From: CAYLGT01 sp964383465
GTDB taxonomy: Bacteria > Patescibacteriota > Saccharimonadia > Saccharimonadales > Saccharimonadaceae
Reading direction: 5' to 3'
DNA: 64,000 bases
Assembly: GCA_964383465.1 (NCBI GenBank)
Contig: CAYLGT010000002.1
Span: forward strand, 1 to 64,000
How positions within the stretch are numbered: position 1 is the first letter of the stretch; every line of letters starts with the position of its first letter. Under the pieces are notes generated by a model that made no database searches, was not told the origin of the DNA, and was given only the letters and a program-made list of their open reading frames with translations. The position numbers were made by a program, and so were the translations under genes. Positions 32,383 through 41,675 of the stretch are shown here, piece after piece.

Positions 32383-35300
32383 ATGGCCAAAACTGCAAAC
32401 GCGAAGCAAAAGCGAGTCTTTTTCACCGATGAAAAAGCAGCTCTGGAGCTTCCAAACCTTATCACTCACCAGCTCGACTCTTGGAAAGAGTTTGTCGAGA
32501 CTGGTCTCGGCGAGATTTTCGCTGAAATCAACCCTATCGAAGACTACACCGGGCAAAAGCTCGAACTGCGCTTCAAGGATTACCACTTTGAGCAGCCAAA
32601 GATTTCTGAGGCAGAAGCTCGAGAGAACAACATCAGCTTTGACGCGCCCCTGAAGGCAGTTGTCGAACTGACAAACAAAGTAACCGGTGAAGTTAAAGAG
32701 TCAGAGATCTACCTGGGTGACTACCCATGGATGACCGAGCGCGGAACCTTTGTGATCAACGGTGCTGAACGTGTCGTTGTAAGCCAGCTGATCCGAAGCT
32801 CAGGTATCTTCTTTACTGCCGACAACCACGGTGGTGTAAACCGCTACGGCGCCAAACTCATCCCAGGCCGTGGTGCTTGGCTGGAGTTTGAGACTGCCGC
32901 CAACGGTGCAATCTACGTAAAAATCGACCGACGCCGCAAAATTGCCGTCACCACACTGCTGCGTGCCCTCGGTTACCCAAGCCAAACTGCGATCAAAGAA
33001 CTCTTTAAAGATGTTGATACTGGCGACAGTAGCTATATCGACGCAACGTTCGAAAAAGACCCAGCCAAGGGTACTAACGAAGCGCTCATCGAAGTCTACC
33101 GCCGCTTGCGCCCAGGTGATCTCGCCACTGTCGACAACGCTCGTCAGATGATCGAGCGTATGTTCTTCGACTTCAAGCGATTTGACCTCAGCCGAGTCGG
33201 TCGCTACAAGATGAACCAACGTCTAGGCCAGGACGTTGCCAACACTGCCGAAAACCGAGTACTTCGCCTCGAAGACCTGGTTGCCATCGTTTCTGAGATC
33301 ATCCGTCTCAACAACACCCAGGAAAAAGCCGACGACATCGACGCCCTTTCTAACCGTCGCATCAAACTCGTTGGTGAACTGGTTGCTCGCCAATTCCGAA
33401 TCGGTATGCTCCGCATGGACCGTAACGCCAAAGACCGCATGAGTGTCAGTGACATCGAAAATGTGTCACCAGGGCAGCTCATCAACGCTCGACCAGTTGT
33501 CGCAGCTGTGCGTGAATTCTTCGCAAGCTCACAGCTGTCACAGTTTATGGACCAGACCAACCCACTTTCTGAGCTGTCACACAAACGACGCCTCAGCTCG
33601 ATGGGTCCTGGTGGTCTGAGCCGTGAACGTGCCGGACTCGAAGTTCGTGACGCTCACCCAACCCACTACGGCCGTCTCTGTACTGTTGAAACGCCAGAAG
33701 GTGCCAACATCGGTCTCGTGCTCAACATGGCCAGCTACGCTCGTGTTAACGAGTACGGCTTCCTCGAAGCGCCGTACGTACGCGTCAAAAACGGCAAGGT
33801 GACCGACGAAGTTGTGTACCTCGACGCCGCAGAAGAAATGAAAGAAGTCATCGCTGACGCCTCAAACGAAGTAACTGCTGCTGGCAAATTCAAAGAATCT
33901 CGCGTGAGCGCTCGCAAGAACCTCGCTCCTGGTGAAGTTGAAGCCAGTGAAGTTACCTTTATGGACGCCAGTCGAACTCACGTGATCGGTACAACTGCCG
34001 CTCTCGTGCCATTTGTTGAGAAGAACCGTATCGACCGAAACTTGACCGGTTCAAACATGCAACGTCAGGCTGTTCCACTTGTTAAAACTACCAGCCCAAT
34101 TGTCGGTACTGGTGTTGAAGGTGATGTCGCTCGTAACACCTCTCAGCTCATCGTTGCTGAGGGTGACGGTGAAGTAGTACGTGCCGACGGTGACGCTGTG
34201 GAGGTTAAGTATGGTCCGAAAGACGTTCGCACCTACGACCTCGTACACTTTGAACAAAGTAACGACGACCGCTCGATCAACCAGCGTACCGTTGTTCGCC
34301 GCGGCGACAAGGTCAAAAAGGGTGACATCCTCATCGAGGGTGCGTCTATCTCTGACGGAGAGCTCGCACTTGGACGCGACCTTCTCGTGGCATTCATGCC
34401 TTGGGGCGGTTACAACATGGACGACTCAATCATCCTGAGCGACCGCCTGGTCCGTGATGATGAGCTGACAAGCATCAACATCAAGGACTACATGGTTGAA
34501 GTTCGTGAGACCAAGCTTGGTCCAGAGATTGTCACACGTGACATCCCGAATGTTTCAGAAGAATCGCTTCGCCACCTCGACGAAAACGGTATCGTTCGCG
34601 TCGGTGCAGAAGTAAAAGCCGGTGATGTCCTAGTCGGAAAAATTACACCAAAGGGTGAGCAGGAACTCAGTTCTGAAGAGCGACTTCTGCGCGCTATCTT
34701 CGGTGAAAAAGCCAAAGACGTTCGTGATACGTCACAGCGCATGGGTCACAGTAACACTGGAAAAGTTGTTGGCGTAAAGATCTTTAGCCGCGAACACGGG
34801 CATGAGCTTAAAGCTGGTGTTCTCATGCAGATCCAGATCTTCGTTGCTCAACTCCGCAAAGTTGCAGTCGGCGACAAACTGGCTGGACGACACGGTAACA
34901 AAGGTGTGGTCGCTCGTATCCTGCCGGAAGCTGACATGCCATTTATGGAAGACGGAACACCTGTCGACGTTATCTTGAACCCACTCGGTGTGCCAAGTCG
35001 TATGAACCTCGGACAGCTGTTTGAGACTCACCTCGGTATGGCTGCTCGAGCACTCGGCTACAAAGTTGCTACCCCGCCATTTGACGGTGTAAAAACTTCG
35101 GTCATCGAGTCTGAGTTGAAAAAAGCTGGTTTGCCAGAAGACGGAAAAGTACAGCTGTTTGACGGCCGAACTGGTGATATGTTCAAAGAACGCACAACGG
35201 TTGGTAGTATGTACATGATCAAGCTGCACCACATGATTGCTGACAAGATTCACGCTCGCTCAATCGGGCCATACACGATGGTTACGCAGCAGCCACTCGG

Positions 35301-35748
35301 TGGTAAGGCGCAAAACGGTGGTCAGCGCTTTGGTGAGATGGAGGTGTGGGCACTTGAAGCATATGGTGCCGCTACAACCCTTCAGGAAATGCTTACCATC
35401 AAGTCTGACGACGTATACGGTCGTGCGAAAGCTTACGAAGCAATCATCAAAGATGAGCCAATTCTCGGTCCGAAGATCCCAGAAAGCTTTAACGTCCTCG
35501 TGAAGGAACTTCAGGGCCTCGGTCTTCGAGTTGACCTCGTTGACGAGTCTGAGGACGCAGTTATCGATGCCGAACAAGTACTTGTAGGTGACCTAGCTAG
35601 CACAAGCGCAGCTCCTGCCGCAGACGATGTCGAAGAAGCAGTCGTAGGTGATGAAGCCGACGAAATGGGTGACATCGACCTCGGTGAAGGCATGAGTATC
35701 GAAACCGCAGATGAATTCAAAGATGAAGAAGAAAGAGAGGAGGTCTAG
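32383..35748 (+). CDS. rpoB: DNA-directed RNA polymerase subunit beta
   Basis: Catalytic core subunit. 1121 residues from ATG 32383 (GAGGAG upstream); the open frame extends 26 codons further but has no ribosome site. The rifampicin-pocket region reads SSQLSQFMDQTNPLSELSHK and RRLSSMGPGGL, with the key Asp, His and Ser unchanged, so it looks rifampicin-sensitive by sequence. GDKLAGRHGNKGV and the C-terminal PLGGKAQNGGQRFGEME are normal. The tail is acidic (about 50 residues). Two bases separate it from rpoC. Confidence 0.98.
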   Translation: MAKTANAKQKRVFFTDEKAALELPNLITHQLDSWKEFVETGLGEIFAEINPIEDYTGQKLELRFKDYHFEQPKISEAEARENNISFDAPLKAVVELTNKVTGEVKESEIYLGDYPWMTERGTFVINGAERVVVSQLIRSSGIFFTADNHGGVNRYGAKLIPGRGAWLEFETAANGAIYVKIDRRRKIAVTTLLRALGYPSQTAIKELFKDVDTGDSSYIDATFEKDPAKGTNEALIEVYRRLRPGDLATVDNARQMIERMFFDFKRFDLSRVGRYKMNQRLGQDVANTAENRVLRLEDLVAIVSEIIRLNNTQEKADDIDALSNRRIKLVGELVARQFRIGMLRMDRNAKDRMSVSDIENVSPGQLINARPVVAAVREFFASSQLSQFMDQTNPLSELSHKRRLSSMGPGGLSRERAGLEVRDAHPTHYGRLCTVETPEGANIGLVLNMASYARVNEYGFLEAPYVRVKNGKVTDEVVYLDAAEEMKEVIADASNEVTAAGKFKESRVSARKNLAPGEVEASEVTFMDASRTHVIGTTAALVPFVEKNRIDRNLTGSNMQRQAVPLVKTTSPIVGTGVEGDVARNTSQLIVAEGDGEVVRADGDAVEVKYGPKDVRTYDLVHFEQSNDDRSINQRTVVRRGDKVKKGDILIEGASISDGELALGRDLLVAFMPWGGYNMDDSIILSDRLVRDDELTSINIKDYMVEVRETKLGPEIVTRDIPNVSEESLRHLDENGIVRVGAEVKAGDVLVGKITPKGEQELSSEERLLRAIFGEKAKDVRDTSQRMGHSNTGKVVGVKIFSREHGHELKAGVLMQIQIFVAQLRKVAVGDKLAGRHGNKGVVARILPEADMPFMEDGTPVDVILNPLGVPSRMNLGQLFETHLGMAARALGYKVATPPFDGVKTSVIESELKKAGLPEDGKVQLFDGRTGDMFKERTTVGSMYMIKLHHMIADKIHARSIGPYTMVTQQPLGGKAQNGGQRFGEMEVWALEAYGAATTLQEMLTIKSDDVYGRAKAYEAIIKDEPILGPKIPESFNVLVKELQGLGLRVDLVDESEDAVIDAEQVLVGDLASTSAAPAADDVEEAVVGDEADEMGDIDLGEGMSIETADEFKDEEEREEV

Positions 35749-35750
35749 CC

Positions 35751-38700
35751 ATGAGTCGACTCGTAACTGACACCAGCATTGCTGACTTCGATGCAGTGCG
35801 ACTGGCTGTAGCTAGTGCCGAAGATGTCCTCAAATGGAGCTACGGCGAGGTTACTAAACCTGAAACTATCAACTACCGAACCCAGAAGCCTGAGCGTGAC
35901 GGTCTGTTCTGTGAGAGGATCTTTGGACCTGTCAAAGACATCAACCCACACGACGCCAAGCTGAAGGGTGTTCGCTCTCGCGAAGCTGCTGTCGACAAGA
36001 ACGGCGAGATGGTAACCCGAAGCATCGTTCGTCGTGAGCGAATGGGCCACATCACCCTCGCTGCACCTGTTGCGCACATTTGGTTTATGCGTGGCGCACC
36101 AAGCGCGATGAGCCTACTGCTAGGCATCCCAGTTCGTGCACTTGAGCGTGTCGCTTACTTTGCGAGCTACGTTGTCACTGCTGTTGATACCGAAAAGCGC
36201 GAACAGTTCATGGCTGACGCCGAAGCCGAGCTCGAAGCAGGCAAAATGGCGATCAAAATTCGCTACGAAAAAGCCGCCGAGGACGAGACTGCAGATGTCA
36301 AAGCCCTTGCTGCCGAACAAACTCGTGAGCTCGATGAACTCAACGACGCATACCTACTGAAAAAGACTCAGCTCGACTCACTCGTCAAAGCTGCGCTTAT
36401 CAACGAAAACGACTACCGAAACCTGCCTGAAGAATATGAGGAAATCGTTGAAGTTGGTATGGGTGGTGAAGCACTCCAGAAGCTTCTGAAAGAGATCGAC
36501 CTCGATACTCTTATCGCTGAGCTTACTGAAGAAGTTGCAACCGCCAAGGGTCAGCGCATGAAGAAAATCATGAAGCGACTCAAGGTCCTCGAGGGCATGC
36601 AGCGTGCCGGCGTCAAGCCAGAAAGCACTTGTGTTTCTGTACTGCCAGTCATCCCACCAGACCTTCGTCCGATGGTTCAGCTTACCGGTGGTCGTTTCGC
36701 TACCAGCGACCTCAACGACCTCTACCGCCGCGTCATCAACCGAAACAACCGTCTAAAGAAATTGATCGATCTCAACGCGCCAGAAGTAATTCGACGCAAC
36801 GAAATGCGCATGCTTCAAGAAGCTGTTGATGCTTTGATCGACAACTCTGCCGCTCGCGGTGGACGCGCAGTGAGCGCTACCGGTGGTCGCCGACGTCTGA
36901 AATCTTTGAGCGACATGCTCAAGGGTAAGCAGGGTCGTTTCCGCCAGAACCTCCTCGGTAAGCGTGTTGACTACTCAGGACGTTCAGTCATCGTGGCTGG
37001 TCCAGAGCTCAAGATTCACGAAACCGGTCTACCAAAGCAGATGGCACTCGAACTCTTCAAGCCGTTCGTCATCAGCTGGCTACTTCAGGGTGAGTACGCC
37101 CACAACATCCGCTCAGCAACTCGTTTGATCGACTCTGGCGATAGCATCGTCTGGGACGCACTCGACGAAGTCATCAAGGGCAAGTACGTGCTGCTTAACC
37201 GCGCACCATCACTGCACCGACTCTCGATCCAGTCATTCCAGCCAAAGCTAATCGAAGGTAAAGCTATCCAGCTACACCCACTCGTCTGTAAAGGTTTCAA
37301 CGCCGACTTCGACGGTGACCAGATGGCTGTTCACCTGCCGCTCAGCGAAGAAGCACAGCGTGAAGCTCGTGAACTCATGAGCGCAACCAACAACCTGCTG
37401 AAGCCTGCCGACGGTAGTCCAGTGCTCAACATCGCTCAGGACATCATCCTTGGTTGTTACTACCTGACCTACCCTAAGCCTTCTGCGCAGAGCGACACGG
37501 TACGAACCTACAGCTCAGTCGCCGAAGCTGTGCAAGGATTTGAACATGGAGTTATCAAACTTCAGACCCCAATCCGCATAGAGTCAAAGGGCAAGATGCG
37601 CGAGACGACGCTGGGACGCGTGTTCTTCAACGAAGTACTTCCAGAAGACTTCCCATATGTTGAAGAAGTCATGAACAAAAAGAACTTGAACCGAGTTCTG
37701 GCACGTATCTTCAACAAGTACGGTCAAGAACAGACAGCTGTCACTGCTGACGCGATCAAGGATCTCAGTCTCGAGTACGCAACCCGTTCAGCTGTTTCGA
37801 CTGGTATGAACGACTACTTCGACGTGCCAAACATGGACAAGATCATCGACGGTGGTGATGAACGAGCCGCAAAGATCTCCGAGCAGTACGAAAACGGTCT
37901 GATCACCGACGAAGAGCGACGAAGCTTGACCGTTGAGACCTGGCGTAACATCGACAAAGAACTTTCAAAAGTTCTCGAAGAACGCATCGCGCATGAAGAC
38001 ACCTCTATCGCTGTCATGGTTGACTCTGGTGCCCGAGGTACGCTTTCGAACGTTAAATGGGCTACCGGTATGATCGGTGTGACCGTGGACGCGACTGGTA
38101 ACGAGATTGAGCTGCCGATCCGAAGTAGCTTCAAGAAAGGTCTTTCACCACTCGAAGCCTTCGTGGCAACCCGTGGTACCCGTAAAGGTCTGATCGACAC
38201 CGCCCTCAAGACCGCCGACTCAGGCTACCTGACTCGTCGACTCGTCGATGTCAGTCAGGACGTGTTTACGGTTGACGAAGAACCAATCGATCCAGGATTC
38301 ACCATCTACCGCGCTGAAACTGCCGACACGATGATTCCATTTGCAGACCGACTCTATGGTCGTTACGCCGCAGTCACTGTCGAAGGTCACGTAAAAGCAG
38401 GTGAGCTGATCACCCGCGACATCGCTGACGCTATAGACGCTGACGAAGCAGTCGCCCAGGTAAGCATCATGAGCGTGCTCAGTGCCGCAAACCTCCGTGG
38501 AATTCCGCGCAAGAGTTACGGTCTCGACATGGCTACTGGTCAGCTGATTGCTGATGCACAGCCTGTCGGTGTTATCGCTGCACAGTCTGTCGGTGAGCCT
38601 GGCACACAGTTGACACTTAACACCTTCCATGCCGGTGGTGAGGCTGGTGACGACATCACCCAGGGTCTGCCACGTGTTGACGAGCTCTTTGAGGCTCGCA

Positions 38701-39557
38701 ACCCGAAGGGTCAGGCCTACCTGAGCGAAGTCACTGGACTCGTCAAAGTATGGGAAGATGGTGACAAGTACGTTGTTCAGGTCACTCCTGAAAACAACAA
38801 AGTTGAAACTATCGACATTGCCAAGGGTCAGATCGTTCGTGTTGCAAGTGGCACCGAAGTAGTTGCAGGTGATGTGCTTGCCAGCAACGACGACGAATCA
38901 CTGCCGATGATTGCGCCATTTGACGGTACTGTTGAAGTGACTAAGAAGCAGATCATTCTCAGCGCTGGCACCCAAAGTCCAGCTCGCTACGAGATCCCAG
39001 GCTTCAAGCAACTTCTCGTTGCTGATGGCGACAGTGTCGAAGCCGGTGACCGCCTGACAAGTGGTTCGGTAAACCTCCACGACCTCATGCGTCTTAAGGG
39101 TATCGAAGCCACCCAGCGTTACATCGTCAACCAGATCCTCCGTATCTACGCCGCACAGGGTGAGAACGTTTCGGGTAAGCACCTTGAGATCATCGTTCGT
39201 CAGATGTTTAGTCGTGTGACGATCGAAGAGCCAGGCGATACGCCATTTGTTACAGGTGACATCGTCTCTAAGGCCGCTGTGGTTGAGCAGAACCGTCAGT
39301 TGACTGAAGAGGGTAAAAACCCTGCACAGTTTACGCAGCTCCTGCTTGGTATCACCAAGGTGTCTATCTGGTCTGACAGCTTCCTTTCAGCAGCAAGCTT
39401 CCAGGACACAACTCGTGTGCTGATCAACGCAGCTGTATCTGGTCGCGTCGACAACCTCTATGGACTCAAAGAAAACGTCATCATCGGACGCAAGATCCCA
39501 GTTGGTACTGGTGTCGCGCAGCCAGTTGCTGATGAAGTTGAGTTCGAGGAAGAGTAG
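35751..39557 (+). CDS. rpoC: DNA-directed RNA polymerase subunit beta' lacking both zinc sites
   Basis: Carries the active-site loop NADFDGDQMAVH. 1268 residues with standard core motifs (VTRSIVRRERMGHI, GKRVDYSGRSVIVAGP, QSVGEPGTQLTLNTFH). Two regions are atypical. Zinc site 1 (normally CLCG...C..C after FGPVKD) reads INPHDAKLKGVRSREAAVDK with no cysteine. Zinc site 2 (normally C-x6-C-x2-C before the GEPGTQLT stretch) reads SVLSAANLRGIPRKSYG, again with no cysteine. Flanking sequence aligns well, so this is true loss and not a frameshift. Followed by a terminator. Confidence 0.98.
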   Translation: MSRLVTDTSIADFDAVRLAVASAEDVLKWSYGEVTKPETINYRTQKPERDGLFCERIFGPVKDINPHDAKLKGVRSREAAVDKNGEMVTRSIVRRERMGHITLAAPVAHIWFMRGAPSAMSLLLGIPVRALERVAYFASYVVTAVDTEKREQFMADAEAELEAGKMAIKIRYEKAAEDETADVKALAAEQTRELDELNDAYLLKKTQLDSLVKAALINENDYRNLPEEYEEIVEVGMGGEALQKLLKEIDLDTLIAELTEEVATAKGQRMKKIMKRLKVLEGMQRAGVKPESTCVSVLPVIPPDLRPMVQLTGGRFATSDLNDLYRRVINRNNRLKKLIDLNAPEVIRRNEMRMLQEAVDALIDNSAARGGRAVSATGGRRRLKSLSDMLKGKQGRFRQNLLGKRVDYSGRSVIVAGPELKIHETGLPKQMALELFKPFVISWLLQGEYAHNIRSATRLIDSGDSIVWDALDEVIKGKYVLLNRAPSLHRLSIQSFQPKLIEGKAIQLHPLVCKGFNADFDGDQMAVHLPLSEEAQREARELMSATNNLLKPADGSPVLNIAQDIILGCYYLTYPKPSAQSDTVRTYSSVAEAVQGFEHGVIKLQTPIRIESKGKMRETTLGRVFFNEVLPEDFPYVEEVMNKKNLNRVLARIFNKYGQEQTAVTADAIKDLSLEYATRSAVSTGMNDYFDVPNMDKIIDGGDERAAKISEQYENGLITDEERRSLTVETWRNIDKELSKVLEERIAHEDTSIAVMVDSGARGTLSNVKWATGMIGVTVDATGNEIELPIRSSFKKGLSPLEAFVATRGTRKGLIDTALKTADSGYLTRRLVDVSQDVFTVDEEPIDPGFTIYRAETADTMIPFADRLYGRYAAVTVEGHVKAGELITRDIADAIDADEAVAQVSIMSVLSAANLRGIPRKSYGLDMATGQLIADAQPVGVIAAQSVGEPGTQLTLNTFHAGGEAGDDITQGLPRVDELFEARNPKGQAYLSEVTGLVKVWEDGDKYVVQVTPENNKVETIDIAKGQIVRVASGTEVVAGDVLASNDDESLPMIAPFDGTVEVTKKQIILSAGTQSPARYEIPGFKQLLVADGDSVEAGDRLTSGSVNLHDLMRLKGIEATQRYIVNQILRIYAAQGENVSGKHLEIIVRQMFSRVTIEEPGDTPFVTGDIVSKAAVVEQNRQLTEEGKNPAQFTQLLLGITKVSIWSDSFLSAASFQDTTRVLINAAVSGRVDNLYGLKENVIIGRKIPVGTGVAQPVADEVEFEEE

Positions 39558-39579
39558 AAACTCTCTCCTTTGAGAAAAG

Positions 39580-39603
39580 CAGCCCGCTTCGGCGGGTTGT
39601 TTT
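39580..39603 (+). terminator. Terminator of rpoBC
   Basis: AGCCCGC-TTCG-GCGGGTT stem followed by GTTTTC. Confidence 0.85.
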
Positions 39604-39670
39604 CGTATGATAAATCTGTCATAGTATAGGTAAGTCTGAAGTCTAACCCTCCATGAAGGGAAGTGGTGAC

Positions 39671-39943
39671 GTGCAGAATCGCACATTGGTCTTTGAGTAC
39701 ACAAATCGCCAGGATGCCTCAGAGGCGTGCGCCCAAGCGCTCAATCATGACGACGTAGCAAGAGCCGGCATAACTATGGTTGGAGGGCAAGTCTGGTTGC
39801 TCGGTGTCGAGGTCCATGGCCCAACTTTCATCGAAGAGAGGCGTCGGAGGGTTCGGCGGCTGCTGGGGCCAGACATCGAGGTGAAGTGGGAGATGACGAA
39901 TGCCCATGTTCACCGCGCGACAGCTCGTCGGGTGGCACGATGA
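39671..39943 (+). CDS. Hypothetical protein, 90 aa (first gene of a two-gene cassette)
   Basis: Unrecognised, basic C-terminal half (EERRRRVRRLLGPDIEV). GTG 39671 is chosen with GAAGGGAAG upstream; ATG 39653 is an alternative that adds six residues. It overlaps the next gene by 4 bases (ATGA). G+C-rich codons unlike rpoC. Promoter only weakly visible (TAGTAT near 39622). Confidence 0.55.
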   Translation: MQNRTLVFEYTNRQDASEACAQALNHDDVARAGITMVGGQVWLLGVEVHGPTFIEERRRRVRRLLGPDIEVKWEMTNAHVHRATARRVAR

Positions 39944-40221
39944 CTGCTGAACCGCTAGGCGATCGGCTTGAGGTTCACGTCGGATACATGGGTCTCGAGT
40001 GTCTCCAGGCGATCGAGCGCGTGCTACCTCGCCAAGTAGGTGCGCAGTCAGTTGCAAAGGCGACGGTTGTGCACGATGGCGGGATGCATCTGTCGGTCCT
40101 GTTCTACGCCGGAACTGACCCGGTCCAGGCACTTGCGGTACTCAACAGTGCCGCCTATGAAGCACTCAGTACAGGTGCCTATGAGCATTTTCTGTCCAAT
40201 CACTGGATCGTGAGCGGGTAG
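39940..40221 (+). CDS. Hypothetical protein, 93 aa (second gene of the cassette)
   Basis: Unrecognised, soluble (MTAEPLGDRLEVHVGYMGLE). The ATGA overlap indicates coupling to the upstream gene. The alternation of strand and helix resembles its partner, which may mean a heteromeric pair, but I see no clear shared motif. A strong terminator follows at 40237. Confidence 0.55.
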   Translation: MTAEPLGDRLEVHVGYMGLECLQAIERVLPRQVGAQSVAKATVVHDGGMHLSVLFYAGTDPVQALAVLNSAAYEALSTGAYEHFLSNHWIVSG

Positions 40222-40236
40222 CGAGTACTTCGCCCT

Positions 40237-40302
40237 AGTCCGTCGGGGAGCTTCCTGTCGAGCATATGCTCCGGGAGCTCTCCGACGGACTCTTTCATTT
40301 TT
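40237..40302 (+). terminator. Terminator of the 39671-40221 cassette
   Basis: AGTCCGTCGGGGAGCT / AGCTCTCCGACGGACT stem of about 16 bp with an inner GAGCATATGCTC hairpin, then CTTTCATTTTTT. Confidence 0.85.
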
Positions 40303-40342
40303 TAGCAAAATTTGGTATGATAATACTCGAGTTTCCTCTCTG

Positions 40343-40380
40343 GAAGTTTCAGGAAAATGTGTACACTTTTTGAAACGTTT
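40343..40380 (+). promoter_or_regulatory. Leader hairpin of the str operon
   Basis: Long imperfect stem (GTTTCA ... TGAAAC plus inner AAA-TGT/ACA-TTTT) about 110 bases before rpsL and just after a likely -10 region (TATGATAAT near 40317). No T run, so not a terminator; a candidate regulatory or stabilising leader. Confidence 0.4.
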
Positions 40381-40490
40381 CAGGGACAGACTAACGAGTA
40401 TGCTGCTCGGTAGTCCATAACTGCGAGAACCAGGCTTATCACCTAGGGGATCGGTCAAATAACAACCCGTAAGTAGGAGCGCATTTTTAT

Positions 40491-40904
40491 ATGCCTACAA
40501 TCAACCAGCTCGTGCGAAAGCCACGCCAGACTGCCTCGAAAAAGAGTAAGTCTCCAGCGCTTGGTCGTATCCACAACGCACTCAAGAGCCGTTACTACGA
40601 CCAAAACGCACCACTCAAACGTGGCGTGTGTATCAAGGTGACGACCAAAACTCCTAAAAAACCTAACTCAGCACTTCGAAAAGTCGCTCGTGTTCGTCTG
40701 ACCAACGGTCAGGAAGTATGGGCATACATTGGTGGTGAAGGTCACAACCTCCAGGAGCACGCAGTAGTGCTCGTCCGTGGTGGTCGTGTGCCAGACCTTC
40801 CTGGTGTGCGTTACCACATCGTTCGCGGTACGCTTGACCTCCAGGGTGTTGCAAAGCGCAAACAGGGCCGTAGCAAGTACGGTGCCAAGAAGGAGACCAA
40901 ATAA
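40491..40904 (+). CDS. rpsL: 30S ribosomal protein S12 with a Lys-to-Pro change at the streptomycin site
   Basis: Decoding-centre protein. 137 residues with TPKKPNSALRK (first resistance lysine intact) and GGRVPDLPGVRYH, where nearly all bacteria have GGRVKDLPGVRYH. Codon CCA at 40791-40793 (residue 101 here, Lys87 in E. coli numbering) encodes proline. The following Asp, target of RimO methylthiolation, is kept. Overlaps rpsG by 1 base (TAATG). Ribosome site TAGGAG is 12 bases from the ATG. Confidence 0.97.
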   Translation: MPTINQLVRKPRQTASKKSKSPALGRIHNALKSRYYDQNAPLKRGVCIKVTTKTPKKPNSALRKVARVRLTNGQEVWAYIGGEGHNLQEHAVVLVRGGRVPDLPGVRYHIVRGTLDLQGVAKRKQGRSKYGAKKETK

Positions 40905-41383
40905 TGCCTCGTAAAGTTACCAAGAGCCTCCAGCGCCGCCTGAACCCAGACCGCAAATACCAGTCTGTTATGGTTCAGCGCCTTATAAACAAGTCTATGC
41001 TTGACGGCAAGAAACTACTTGCAGAGCGCCAGGTATATAGTGCACTTGAAATCGCTGCCAAGAAGCTGAAATCAGAAGATCCACTGGAAGTGTTTGAGAA
41101 AGCTCTCAAAAACATCCAGCCAAACTTTGAAGTCAAAAGCCGCCGAGTCGGTGGTGCAAACTACCAGATTCCATTTCCTATCCAGGGACACCGCCAGAAC
41201 CACTACGCGTTCATGTGGTTAGTGCAGAGCGCACGCGCTCGCAGTGGTATGCCATACGACCAGCGCCTTGCCGCTGAAATCGTAGACGCCTACAACGAAG
41301 CTGGTGCAGCCTTCAAGAAGAAGGAAGACACCCATAAGATGGCTGAAGCGAACAGAGCATTTGCTCATTTTGCCAGGGGCTAA
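40904..41383 (+). CDS. rpsG: 30S ribosomal protein S7
   Basis: Primary assembly protein of the 30S head. 159 residues with the family start MPRKVTKSLQRRLNPDRKY and the central RVGGANYQIPFPI. Normal length. Coupled to rpsL (TAATG); one base separates it from the small gene before fusA. Confidence 0.97.
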   Translation: MPRKVTKSLQRRLNPDRKYQSVMVQRLINKSMLDGKKLLAERQVYSALEIAAKKLKSEDPLEVFEKALKNIQPNFEVKSRRVGGANYQIPFPIQGHRQNHYAFMWLVQSARARSGMPYDQRLAAEIVDAYNEAGAAFKKKEDTHKMAEANRAFAHFARG

Positions 41384-41384
41384 C

Positions 41385-41675
41385 ATGGCTGAGTTGACTG
41401 ACCGTCAAATTGCCATCAGTCGTCATATGGATGCGATGGTGCAGCTTGAAGCAGAGCGTCCGGATAAATGCCGAGGTTGCGAAAGCTTTACACTCAGGGC
41501 ACTGGAACGAGCAAATTTGATCTCAGAGGGCTCACTTACCCTCGAAGAGGCTAAAGCAGAGACAGCAAAAGAGCTGAGTACGTGTGATGGCTCTCGTGCA
41601 AATGATGCACTTTTCGACGCGCCAGTCTTATGTTCACTAGATTCAAAAGAAACCAATGAAAGGGGTATGCTCTAA
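41385..41675 (+). CDS. Small Cys-containing protein inserted between rpsG and fusA, 96 aa
   Basis: Unrecognised, acidic, helical. It has CRGCESF (CxxC) near residue 29 and two later cysteines (STCDGS, VLCSLD), which could form a metal site; this is inference. Start ATG 41385 is one base after the rpsG stop and its stop abuts the fusA ATG (TAAATG), so it is translated within the str operon, where bacteria normally have rpsG directly followed by fusA. A role linked to translation is possible by position only. Confidence 0.75.
   Translation: MAELTDRQIAISRHMDAMVQLEAERPDKCRGCESFTLRALERANLISEGSLTLEEAKAETAKELSTCDGSRANDALFDAPVLCSLDSKETNERGML

Noticed and set aside
34732..35253. Minus-strand open frame inside rpoB
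   Set aside because: Codon-bias shadow of rpoB, no ribosome site or promoter.
39660..40237. AAGGGAAGT in the leader versus ACTTCGCCCT after the 39940 gene
   Set aside because: Pairing needs a bulge and only about 8 pairs form; not counted with the exact cases.
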